A stretch of 64,000 nucleotides of DNA, taken from the NCBI GenBank assembly GCA_030340625.1, contig JAOPHQ010003130.1:449501-513500 (forward strand), in the 5' to 3' direction. Origin of the DNA: Merluccius polli. Taxonomy: Eukaryota > Chordata > Actinopteri > Gadiformes > Merlucciidae. The notes beneath the pieces are model-generated. The model was not told the origin of the DNA. It did not search any database and saw only the letters and a list, made by a program, of their open reading frames with translations. Position numbers and translations under genes: made by a program. Shown in pieces: positions 1-10,297 of the stretch (the first letter of the stretch is position 1; each line of letters opens with the position of its first letter).

Positions 1-33
1 CCGCATAATACGCGATGATTGCCTTGCGTTCAT
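1..33 (-). CDS. Probable 5' tip of a further class A protocadherin variable exon (runs off left edge)
   Basis: Only eleven codons are visible, reading MNARQSSRIMR from an ATG at 33-31. A short basic start before a hydrophobic core would fit the signal peptides of the neighbouring exons (compare the MRDRGQRRRM start of A7). The main support is position: a CTCF-like motif of the class A promoter type lies at 249-265, about 215-230 bp upstream, the same spacing as in the complete genes. No homology can be shown from eleven residues, so this is an inference from promoter geometry. Confidence 0.3.
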   Translation of the reverse strand, partial: MNARQSSRIMR

Positions 34-248
34 TTAGCTCCATATTGTGCAAAGGTAAATCAACGCTTTATGCAATCAACGAAAAAATATCCACTCGATC
101 TGTAGCAGGTTATGATAACATTTCCACCGTCAGATTGAACCGTAGCCATCGGTTCCCAGACAGTCTCAATGATTCATTCCAGGCACAGCAAAAGGGGTGG
201 GCCTATATTTCTAACAAAGGGTTACGTCGAAAACTCATTTTGTACTTG

Positions 249-265
249 TATACTGACACCCAGTG
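249..265 (-). promoter_or_regulatory. CTCF-like promoter motif, class A type
   Basis: The minus strand reads TCACTGGGTGTCAGT, which matches the CTCF core well and matches the motif found upstream of A1-A7 (GGTG, then T or G, then CAGT). It lies about 220 bp upstream of the possible exon start at 33. In mammals the Pcdh-alpha promoters bind CTCF in the direction of transcription, and this site has that orientation. Confidence 0.4.
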
Positions 266-325
266 ATCATTCACATGCTACGGCATTGTAACATTGGATA
301 CAAATTATATTAAGACACTACTGGT

Positions 326-500
326 ACTTCTACTAGGCCTACTACTACTACTACTAATAAGGCCTAATAATAATAATATTATTAGTAGCAGTAGTAGTAG
401 TAGTAGTAGGCCTAGTAGTAGTAGAAATAATATTAGTACTAGTAGTAGTAGTAGTAGTAGTAGGCCTAATAGTAGTAGAAATAGTAGTCGTAGTAGTATA
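326..500. repeat. TAC/TAG trinucleotide microsatellite with AGGCCT interruptions
   Basis: An imperfect (TAC)n block turns into (TAA)n and then (TAG)n, interrupted several times by AGGCCT. The switch from TAC to TAG makes the tract partly self-complementary. It sits between the CTCF-like motif at 249-265 and the RE1-like site at 847-867, so it appears to have expanded inside a promoter. A second TAG tract with the same AGGCCT interruption lies at 29530-29690. The rest of 501-840 shows nothing recognisable. Confidence 0.85.
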
Positions 501-846
501 CTTTGAACATGTATAATAATAGGCTATGTTAACTATTATTTTGATACAATATATGAATATAGTGTGATACAATAAGCTATAATATATGTCCCATAATAAA
601 AAATAATAACAATTATGAATGTATGTATTTTTCTTCTTCAAACTGTACATGGGAAAGGATGGAATAGATTAAGGTTGTTGGAGTAGAACGAAGTTTTTGA
701 CGCCGAGAGGTTTATGAACTGCTATCCATAACCGCCAGCACAAAAAATATAATTTTACTGAGGATTGTTTTCATTTTAGAAGAACACTTAATCCACTTTA
801 AATATACAAATACATATTAAACAGAACCGCAATACGACTGTTCTGT

Positions 847-867
847 TTTAGGACCATGGACAGCGAC
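847..867 (+). promoter_or_regulatory. RE1/NRSE-like site (REST binding)
   Basis: The core ACCATGGACAGCG matches the RE1 consensus, and 17 of 21 positions agree by eye. Almost the same core occurs upstream of A5 (18888-18908), and related ones occur upstream of A6 and A7. REST/NRSF sites are known to be scattered through mammalian Pcdh clusters, where they silence expression outside neurons. Here no exon starts within 300-400 bp downstream. The site probably belongs to the exon at the left edge, pushed away by the microsatellite. Confidence 0.5.
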
Positions 868-1043
868 AAGACAACACAAGGCTTCTTAGTTGTATGCGTT
901 TGATCTTTGGTCGGCCTATCGCATCCCCCAACAATATAGTTCCATGGGGAAGTTATATTTAAATGCAAATGTTATTATAAAAACATGCTTTCCTGCCAAA
1001 AGTACATTTATCAATGAATCAACACTAAAGACTGTGGTCTTAC

Positions 1044-3404
1044 CTCTTCAGATGTCCGCCCTCTGTCAGGGACCACTAGAGTGTTTCCATGACTGCCAGG
1101 AACAATAGTAGATCCTATACTCATTCTGGGTCCAACTAACATGTAGCGTTTCTCTCCAGATCTGTACTGGATGCTGTGACACAGAGTCCCGTCATAGTTC
1201 GTTTCTTGTAAATACTTGGCGGCAGCAAGTTCTCTTGGTTTGGAGCACTGCATTACAACCAACACTATGATGCTGGCGATGAAGAGAGCTGAGACAGAGC
1301 CTAACGTTATCATCAAATAAAAAGTTACATTGCTCTCGTCGTCTGCCTTTAAAACACTTTTCACATCAGAAGCTGAAATGGCCTCTTTGGGCTCCACGAG
1401 CTTGACAACCACAGTAGCTGTTGCTGAGAGTGACACGTTCCCATTGTCTTTTACCAGTATGGCCAGTTTATGTTGAGCCTCGTCTGTCTCTGTGAATGAG
1501 CGCAGTGTTCTTATCTGTCCAGTATAGCGGTCTAAAACAAACAGGCTGTGATCCATAACCCCCTCGAATGAGAACAACAACCAGCCGTTATAGCCAACGT
1601 CGGCATCATAAGCTCTCACTTTAGTCACTAAATGGCCTGCTTTCATGTTACGGGCCGTCTCCTCCACGCCCTCTGCAGAACCATTGGAGCTGACTGGATA
1701 CAGGATAACTGGAGCGTTGTCGTTCTGATCCAAAATGAACACGTTAACTGTGACGTTGCTGCTCAGTGGAGGGGTTCCCCCGTCCGAGGCCAGAACGTGG
1801 AATTTGAACGTTTTCAGTTTTTCAAAATCGAAACTTTTTAGTGCCAATATATCTCCATTTTCCGGGTTTATGTTTAGAAACGGTGTTATCTTACCGTCAC
1901 TGCCATCGTCTCTTATGATATGGTACGAAAGACGCGCGTTTTCTCCGTCGTCGCGATCTGTCGCCGTGACAGAAAACAACGACGCTCCCGGCGCGTTATT
2001 CTCATTCAGGTAGAAAGTATAATGGGTTCTGGAAAATTCTGGATTGTTGTCATTGACGTCTGAGACAGCGATTGTGAATGTCTTCTCAGAGGACAAGGGC
2101 GGATTCCCTGCGTCTTTCGCAACTATTGTTATGTCATAGAAGGGCTGCTTCTCTCTATCGAGCGGCGACTTGGTTACAACCGCGTACATGTTGTCCTGTA
2201 TCGAGGGTGTGAGTGTGAAAGGCGCATCGCCGCTTACAAGGCTAATGACCTTCCCGTTGATTCCGGAATCTAAATCCGTTATGCTTATTAATGCTACTGT
2301 GGTTCCTGGCCGAGAATCTTCGGAAATGGTGTTTGACAACGAGGTCACGTCAATATCCGGTGTATTGTCATTTAAGGTCCACAACTTGAATAGTTACACT
2401 TTTATCTGTTCTAAAGGTACGACTCCTCTGTCAGATGCTTGAATATCAATCTCATAACTGTCATCGATTTCATAGTCTATGCTACCTTTCACTGTTATTT
2501 CACCAGTGGTCTGATCAACGGCAAACACTTCGCGCACCTTATCGTTCACGTTACCAAACGAATAAATCACCTCGCCGTTCACGCCGTCATCTAAATCCGT
2601 GGCATTTACTTGGAGGACGGTAGTGCCAATCGGCGAGTTTTCGTTCAAAGTCGCAGAATACACGTCCTTTGTGAAAACAGGCATATTATCATTCACGTCT
2701 AAAACATCAATGTGTATGTCTACCGTCCCTGATCTGGCAGGCTTCCCACCGTCACTTGCCGTCAGTAATAGATTATGAAAACTAGATGTTTCTCTGTCAA
2801 GCGGGCTTTGCAAATACAAGATGGGGACTTTACCGTCCTTACCGCGATCTTTCACTTCCAACCGAAAGTGATTATTTGGACTGAGTTTGTAATGTTGTAC
2901 AGAATGTATCCCCCCATCTGGGTCCCAGGCAGCGTGTAGTTGAAATCTTGCTCCTGGTAAAGTTGACTCTGACATCTCTATTCGTTTGTCTTTCTCTGGA
3001 AAAAGCGGCGAGTGGTCATTTACATCCAACACTTCCACTGCGACATAATGGATCTCAAGAGGGTTTTCCAGGACGCTCTTAATGTTGATCAAACACACAC
3101 TGGCCCGGTCGCATATTTTCTCTCGATCTATGCTCTGGTTCACATACAGAATGCCGTCGTTTTGATTTACCAGAAAAAGGGGCTCCGTAGAGCTCGATAC
3201 AATGCGAAATCTCCTCTGTTTCAACATATTCCGATCCAGTCCGAGGTCTTTAGCGATATTCCCAACAGCAGTTCCTTCTTTTATTTCTTCAAATATAGAG
3301 TATCTTATCTGTCCAGATGCCGCTGCAAAAAGCAACGCGAATGCGAACACAAAGAAAGCAAACGGTCTTCTTTGTCGCCATGTCTGACGTCCTTTTTGAT
3401 CCAT
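1044..3404 (-). pseudogene. A1: class A (alpha-like) protocadherin variable exon with an internal stop
   Basis: This exon spans 787 codon equivalents: a signal peptide (about 1-31, ending AAASG before QIRYS), EC1-EC6, a membrane helix (VTFYLMITLGSVSALFIASIIV region) and a cytoplasmic tail ending GRTSEE at a GTAAG donor. EC1 has the clustered-Pcdh loop C-DRASV-C. The frame is the same before and after EC3, but a short scrambled stretch at the end of EC3 contains a TAA (2394-2396). A one-base deletion and a one-base insertion (CTTAAATGAC for CTTAATGAC) about nine codons apart explain it. The start of EC6 is the most divergent in class A (FEGVMDHSLFVLDRY), while the membrane-tail block is identical to A7. 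Either a very recent pseudogene or a sequence error; if real, the product is cut after EC3. Confidence 0.8.
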
Positions 3405-3636
3405 AATGCAATTTAATCACGAATATCGAGCACGTAGCCTATATTAAAAAAAACAGTGTATATCCAATGTAGGCTATATCCAACAAAGCTGCAACAAGGG
3501 CGATTTGTACGCTTAACTGTGTTACCATTCGGAGTAGGCTACTATCCCTGTAATCATAGCATTGTGTATCGCTGAACACGGGAGAGGCGGTCTCCTCAGC
3601 CACCCTATGACAAACATAAGCAAGGTTTATAGGGTA

Positions 3637-3654
3637 GAGCAGTGCCACCACGCG
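3637..3654 (-). promoter_or_regulatory. CTCF-like motif, A1 promoter
   Basis: The sense strand reads CGCGTGGTGGCACTGC, containing the CTCF-type core GTGGTGGCAC. It lies about 235 bp upstream of the A1 ATG, the same place as in the other class A promoters. Confidence 0.5.
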
Positions 3655-3695
3655 ATGTTAAAGTAAACGACACAATTGTCACACCGCGAACTTGT

Positions 3696-3720
3696 TTCAG
3701 CCAACTCATGAATAGCGCAC
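3696..3720 (+). promoter_or_regulatory. RE1-like split site, A1 promoter
   Basis: TTCAG and AATAGCGCAC resemble the two halves of an RE1 site with a wider spacer than the standard one. The position, about 300 bp upstream of the ATG, fits the RE1-like sites of A5 and A6. The match is weaker than theirs. Confidence 0.3.
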
Positions 3721-3840
3721 AACAACAATGTATGGATGACTACCAGATTAGGGAAAGGCCTAGATATAACAGAACAACTAGAAGCTGAATAAGTTGCATA
3801 TAAATTAAGTAATGTATCATGACATAATAATATATAATAT

Positions 3841-3979
3841 ATGCCATTTGGTGGAGGCTTTTATCCAAAGCGTCTTACAATACCGTGAGTGCATACGTTT
3901 GTAGCATGGGTGGTCACAGTGGGAATCGAACCCCTAACACTGGCAGTTAATGCCGTGCTCTACCAAATGAGATAGTCAC
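3841..3979 (-). mobile_element. tRNA-derived SINE copy
   Basis: Read on the minus strand, this has a tRNA-like head with an A-box-like TATCTCATTTGGTAGAGC and a B box GGTTCGATTCC. It is followed by a tail containing CGCTTTGGATAAAAGCC, which is widespread in teleost genomes. It is not a functional tRNA, because the acceptor stem and the rest of the fold are not conserved. A related tail lies at 42489-42520. I do not assign a SINE family name. Confidence 0.65.
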
Positions 3980-4183
3980 GACTGTTATTGTGAAAATAAA
4001 ACAAAGCATGTTCAATTAAATATGAATTAACCAAATAACAATACAAATAACAAATATTTCCGTCACCACCACCACCACAACCCTCCTCTATCTGCTTGTA
4101 TTGAAGACCGGGTGGAGGAGGACTGACATTCAGAGATGACCTGACCAATGTGTTCACCATACCCATGCAGTTGTATAACCCCT

Positions 4184-7030
4184 TGCCCACTGCATCTGTC
4201 CGTCAACGGACGACGGAAGGCGTGTCTGACGGATGGGGGAGTGGAATTTGCCGACGGAGCCAGACGCAGCCAGCAGCCAATCAAATCGCTTCTTACAAAA
4301 ACAAAGCCGCGTTCTTCCTGCATTTTGTTATTGCTCTTTTGTATTGCAAGATGGATCCCGTCGTTGCAATATATTCCGATATACATAAATCGAAAATAAT
4401 CCGAAACATTATTGTAACCCACTTATCGTAGATACACTAAATGGCTAGGTTCGGAAGGAGCTCATGTACCATAGACCTGAACAGCCGAACAATGAACAAC
4501 ACCAACCACGAAACAATTTGCAACAGTAAACTCTTTAGTGAGTAGTGCATAACACAAGTTTACAACATTTATATAAACACTGATATGAAAAATAACAAAG
4601 AAAAGAAAATGGCGCCTTTAAAACAAAGTCTTGTTTTTAGTTCTTAGTACCGGTACAATTTTGTTTGTGTTTCTTTCAAAGGTTCCTCTAATAGGGTGAT
4701 TAGAGTCACTGGGTGTGTAGCAATCCTGCCAACCAGGTTGGCCCTACCACCAATTGTAGTTGTAACGAAAGGGTCAATCCAGCTTTCTTAGGATCTTTGG
4801 GAGGCTCGCCATCTATGAATCATAGAATGATCCTGAATCACTCCATCCAGGGCTCTGGATCCTCTCCAACAGACTGGACGTTCCTATGGAGACTAGGGTC
4901 TCCAAAAGACCTGACCTGTTTAATTTGATAAGCAGGACCTTTAAGTAAACAATCTAACGGTTGTACAACAATAACACTAAAGTATAATGACAATGTCATC
5001 TTTAACATTCTGGCCTTTCATTACACTAAAGCTCAATAATTTCAAATCTAGAAATCAAATGTCTTTCCATGAATCATTGGGTAATAATTCAAAACAATAA
5101 CATATCAGAAATTGTGATTTAACTCATGAGCAAAATATATTCATTCATTCATCACAATATGAGTTTCTATAATAAGGATCATGAAATTAACCCCTAACAT
5201 AACTGAAAGAAGAAAATTCCTTCACATTGCAATTTATATTACAAAATAATAAACTCATTCTCCTTAATCACACATATTGACACAATTGGCTGATCAACAT
5301 GCGCCTTGTGCTGCCTGCATTCACATGTACTACATAAACACAATGTTGATCAGCTAATAAATATGCAGTTTAATATATTAAGTGCACAGTTTAAGATGCC
5401 AAGTGTTCACAGAGCAACAAGCTTAATGCAACAGTTCACCACCGTATATCTCCGCATAGCTAACCCGTTCAGCCTATGAGTAGCGGCAGCTAACAGTCAT
5501 CAGAAAACACCGAAAATATCGCTCTCACCGATGCGCTTCGTTCCAGTGCTGAGCGCCGTCGGGGACTCTCGGCTCTCATAAGACAACAACCGGTTCGCCA
5601 GTGTAACCACTTGAGCGTAGTGCTAAACTGTAACAAAGAAACTAGTTGGAGCTAACTGCTAACATCAACTTAAATGATTTGCGGTAGTTTTACTACAGTC
5701 AATATCTTACCGCTTTTGTTGAGCGGATTGCTGCCTTCTCGCTGTCGCGGTCGGAGTCAAAAGGAAGTAGACAGTACTGCGTACAGACTTGCTTCCTTCA
5801 CTATAGGCGGGACATGCACGCTAATTGGCTGCTAAAAGGCTACCTGCCTTTCGTTTGGTTAGATGCGGTGAACCTGAGTGCTGCCTTCAAGTGCAGTTGG
5901 AACATGTTGCTTTCAAGTGCAACTCAGAAACTAATATTTATATATTATATATTATATTATATAAAATATATTTGATCACATGAAACAACTAATAAAACTA
6001 CTATTTCCTTTTAAGGTTAAACTTATGGTTTAGTTAACCAAGTTTTACACCTGGGTTACATTATGTTACCTGGTTCCCCCACCTCCAGTGACACCTCTCG
6101 CCACGCCAGGTCCCGGCGATTGGCGTCCCTGTATGTGTACAAAGACTGGTCGTAGAGTATATAGGGCGATTACCCACAGCGATTATTAGTTTGTCCTCCA
6201 TTATTAAATCCCCCGCTGCCTGGTCGGCTTTTTTGACATAGGTATGTGTTTCCCGGGTTGTACCACAAAGGTGATTTCATTGGGCAGAGTCCAAGTAGCG
6301 TCACCGGACATCTATTTGCATAACGCGATCTGATTGGCTGACGGATCCGTCGCGGCCTGAAAAGTTAAAATGTTCTCAACTTCTCACGCCTCTTGCCCAC
6401 TGGATGCGTTCGTCAACGCATCCCATTGACTTTGAATGGGGCTGAGCCGCAATGCATTGTGGCTCCGTCAGTCAAGTCGGCTCCGTTCGTTGCGTTGAAA
6501 AGTTGAGAAAATTTTATCTTTTCTGGCCACGACGGATCCGTCAGCCAATCAGATCACATTATGCAAATATATGTCCTGTGACGCAACTTGGACTCTGCCC
6601 AATGAAATCACCTTGGTGGTACAACCCGGGAAAGCACATCTGTTATGTCAGACGGCCGGCAGCGGGAACATTTAAACCTTATTAAAAATGGAGGACAAGT
6701 TGATAGTGGCGGTGGAAAAGCACTCTTCTTGCTAGGACGGGATCCATCTTGCAATAGAAAAGAGCAATAACAAATTGCAGGAAGAGCGCGGCTTTGTTGT
6801 TGTAAGCGGGAAGCGATTTGATTGGCTGCTGGCTGCGTCTGGCTCCGTCGGCAAATTCCACGCCCCCCTCCGTCAGACACGCCTTCCGTCTTCCGTTGAC
6901 GGTTGAATGCAGTGGGTAACAGGACGCAAGCGACGGAGCCGACGCAACGGACGGAGCCACAATGCATTGCGGCTCCGCCCCATTCAAAGTCAATGGGATG
7001 CGTCAACGGACGGACGTAGTGGGCACGGGC
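4184..7030. mobile_element. Inverted pair of DNA-transposon-like elements, split by an LTR-like insertion
   Basis: Three sets of inverted matches are visible: about 4184-4372 with 6716-6925, 6249-6360 with 6521-6634, and 6396-6470 with 6940-7030. In effect a roughly 0.5-0.6 kb element lies in one orientation on the left and the opposite orientation on the right, around a short centre. The left copy is interrupted at 4413-6060. Shared pieces include GGATCCGTC, ATGGATCCCGTC and GCTGCTGGCTGCGTCTGGCT (opposite strands). Short reading frames of 100-160 codons occur, but I recognise no transposase. A non-autonomous DNA transposon family is the best guess. It explains why the A1-A2 gap is much longer than its neighbours. 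Confidence 0.6.
4413..6060. mobile_element. Solo-LTR-like insertion with TTAT target duplication
   Basis: The segment starts TGTAACCCA and ends TGGGTTACA, a perfect 9-bp inverted terminus with TG...CA ends. It is flanked on both sides by TTAT (4409-4412 and 6061-6064). This is the signature of an LTR retroelement insertion, and with no gag-pol inside it would be a solo LTR. At 1648 bp it is long for an LTR, so a deleted element with one LTR-like end pair is an alternative. A CpG-rich, promoter-like stretch lies at about 5500-5830. No coding capacity is recognised. Confidence 0.55.
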
Positions 7031-7301
7031 CGTTAAAGTGTATAAAATGATGTAGCCTGTTTTCATAGCAATCAGAGAGAACACACACTCCTATTAAGCA
7101 TCTATTGTCTTGGATTCCACATTTATAGAAATGTAATAATCTTTCAGTAGCCATGGGTTTTGAAAACAACACTTTGTGGGTGTAAATATGGGGAAACAAC
7201 CAAAAGCTTTAGATATGTGTTATACTTTACACGTAATTGTCAGTTTATAAACAAAGGTGAGCAACTTACATTACATAAAATACACATAAGTTATTTCTTA
7301 C

Positions 7302-9697
7302 CTCACCAGATGTATGTCGTCTATCGGGGAGAACTAATGTATTCCCATTACTTCCCGGGACTATAGTTGATCCTATACTCATTCTGGGTCCAACTAACAT
7401 GTAGCGTTTCTCTCCAGATCTGTACTGGATGCTGTGACACAGAGTCCCGTCATAGTTTGTTTCTGGTAAATACTTGGAGGATATGTCCGTGGTTTTAGAG
7501 CACTGCATTGCAATCAGCACAATAATACTGATAAGAAAAAGAGTTGAAACTGAAGCCAGAGTGATCATTAAATAAAATGTCACGCCACTATCACCAATGT
7601 CAGTCACTGCACTTTTCACATCAGAAGCTGCAATGGCCTCTTTGGGCTCCACGAGCTTAACAACCACAGTAGCTGTTGCTGAGCAGTGACACGTTCCCAT
7701 TGTCTTTGACCAGTATGACCAGTTTATGTTGAGCCTCGTCTGTCTCTGTGAATGAGCGCAGGGTTCTTATCTGTCCAGTATAGCGGTCCAAACCAAAGAG
7801 ACTGTGGTCACTCACTTCCTGTAGTGAGAATAACAGCCAGCCATTGTATCCTATATCAGCATCATAGGCTCTCACTTTAGTCACCAGGTGGCCTGCAGGA
7901 ACATTGCGAGGAACCTCCTCTACTCCTTCAGCAGAACCGTTAGAGCTGACTGGATGTAAGATAACCGGAGGGTTGTCGTTTTGATCCAGAAGAAAAACGT
8001 TCACCGTGACATTGCTGCTATGAGATGGCGTGCCAGAGTCAGAGGCAACAATTTGAAATTTGAATGTTTTTAAAGTCTCAAAGTCAAATGTTTTCAGTGC
8101 AGAAACCTGTCCATTATCCTGAGTTAACATTGAGGAATGAAGCCATATCATTGCGACCCCCTCGTCTGAGAATATGATATGTTATGGCTGCGTTTTCATT
8201 CAAATCACGGTCAGAGGCGCTCACTGAGAATATGGACGCTCCTGCTGCATTGTTTTCTACTAGATACAACTCTAACGGATTATTTAAGAAGTATGGATGA
8301 TTATCATTCACATCAGATATCTGAACCCCTAGTGTCTTGGACGTTAACAACGGAGGTTCACCACAGTCTGTAGCTGTTACTGTTATATCATAATGTGACA
8401 CCACCTCTCGATCTAGCAAGCCCTTTGTTACAACAGAATATACATTGTCTTTATAGGTTGGTTTCAGTTCAAAGGGAAGGTCTTTGGTGAGGCTTACAAT
8501 GATTTTCCCATTCACACCGGAGTCCTTATCTGACACGCTAATCAGAGAAATACCTGTGCCTGGTTTGGTATCTTCTGGCACTGTATTTGAGAGGGATGTA
8601 ACTTCTATTGTTGGTGGATTATCATTAAGGTCTTGTATCTTTATAATGACCCTGCACTCGGCTGATAATGGTGGTGTCCCTTTATCTGAGGCTTGTACAT
8701 CTATCTTATAAACCACAGCTTTTTCAAAATCTACTTCGCCTTTCACTTTAATTTCTCCACTTAAATTATCCAGTTCAAAAATATCATATACGTTTCGGCT
8801 CAAGGTTTTACCAAAACTATATTCAATCTCACCATTAACCCCTTCATCTTGGTCTATTGCTGTCACTGATATAACAGCAAATCCAATTGCAACGTTTTCT
8901 TGTATTGTAACATGGTAGGTATCCTGACTGAACACAGGGCGGTTATCATTAATATCAAGGACGATAACGGAAACATTCAGAGTACCAGATCTGCGAGGCT
9001 TACCTCCATCAATTGCTGTTAAAACTAACATATGTTCACTCATATGCTCTCTGTCTAACGACTTCTTCAAGACTAAGAATGGTATTTTATCGTCATCACT
9101 TTGCCGCACATCTATTTCAAAGTGATCATTAGACGTTAATGTGTATGTGCGAACTGAGTTTATTCCGGCGTCGGGGTCGCGAGCAGCATGTAGTTTATAT
9201 CGCATTCCTGGTGACGTATGTTCGGCTATTTCAAACGTTTGCTCATGTTCAGGAAATCGGGGGGAGTTATCATTAACGTCTGTGATTTCTATAATTAGAT
9301 AGTGGATTTCAAGAGGGTTTTCCACGACAATCTTTATCTCCATTAGACAAGCGCTGTCCTCACTGCACAACTCTTCTCTGTCGATTTTCCCATTCACAAT
9401 CAAGTCGCCATTGTTCTCATTCACGCCAAAAACAGAATCCAAAGAAGCCGACACAATTCGAAAGCGTCGATCAATTAAAGAGGCGATGTCAATGCCGAGA
9501 TCCTTTGCAATATTCCCAACGACAGATCCATATTTTACTTCTTCTGGAATCGAGTATCTTAACTGAGCTGAAGCCTGTTCTCGAAAGAACAGCAGTAGGA
9601 GGGACAAATAGAAAACAGTCCGAACGAAGATATTATTTTGTCCGAGTGATTTACTCCCCATGTTTAGATCACAAAACAACGAGCATCTATGACACAA
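7302..9697 (-). pseudogene. A2: class A protocadherin variable exon, two frameshifts
   Basis: This is the leftmost copy of the A2-A4 triplication. The first in-frame ATG is at 9697. An ATG 12 codons later (9661) gives a cleaner signal peptide (MGSKSLGQNN, then FYLSLLLLFF) and is the likelier start. EC1 has the loop C-SEDSA-C. Compared with A4 there is one extra T at about 8120 (EC5) and one extra C at about 7684 (end of EC6). Each shifts the frame, so a transcript would encode the signal peptide, EC1-EC4 and part of EC5, with no membrane anchor. Apart from these two bases the coding sequence is intact through the GTAAG donor. Recent inactivation or sequence error are both possible. Confidence 0.8.
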
Positions 9698-9862
9698 AAA
9701 GATTGCCGCACCAAGCTTTCAGTCTAAAACGCCAGGTCCCACATATTACAATAAACCGCACCTCGTCCTTTCGAATCGGTTCTGGCTCAAACGTCTTCTC
9801 TACACGGTTGTGAAACAAAAGCCGACGGGAGGAACAGAATCGTGCGACGCCTTCGTGGTGTA

Positions 9863-9879
9863 ACACTGACACCATGAGG
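9863..9879 (-). promoter_or_regulatory. CTCF-like motif, A2 promoter
   Basis: The sense strand reads CCTCATGGTGTCAGTGT, about 165 bp upstream of the first ATG. The same sequence recurs in the A3 and A4 promoters. Confidence 0.45.
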
Positions 9880-10297
9880 GGAAATTGTTAGAAGAATTCA
9901 CCCTTTACAAAAACATATCCTCGGTTCAATCTTGTAGGCCTATCTGATTAAATAGGTATCAAACGAATTAAGAAATCCTACGTTTCTTTATTTTGCAAAA
10001 CATTAGCCATGTGCACTGCATTACAAGACACTAATTCACACTTATGCCCACATTATCAATATTTGTATTAGGCTTATAGTAATTTGTTTAGGTAATTAGT
10101 AATATAATCATATAGGCCTAATCATTAAAAAGCCTAATATTAGTAATAATTCTATTAATAATTTTGTCAAATAGTCTGTAAATATAAATGGGCATTTGAA
10201 TGCTAATTCATTGAATATAATCTCTAATAGACTTGTCTATCAACTTTTCCAAAATCAAAGTATATTACGAAACTGTAGCTTAAAATGATTCACTTAC

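Noticed and set aside
3870..3979. Possible tRNA gene (good B box)
   Set aside because: No consistent acceptor or anticodon stems, and it continues into a typical SINE tail.
4713..4928. 71-codon plus-strand frame within the LTR-like element
   Set aside because: No similarity to retroviral or other proteins that I recognise; length expected by chance.
8484..8711. Plus-strand frames antisense to the protocadherin exons (repeated in every copy)
   Set aside because: They are shadows of the conserved coding strand and recur only because the exons are alike.
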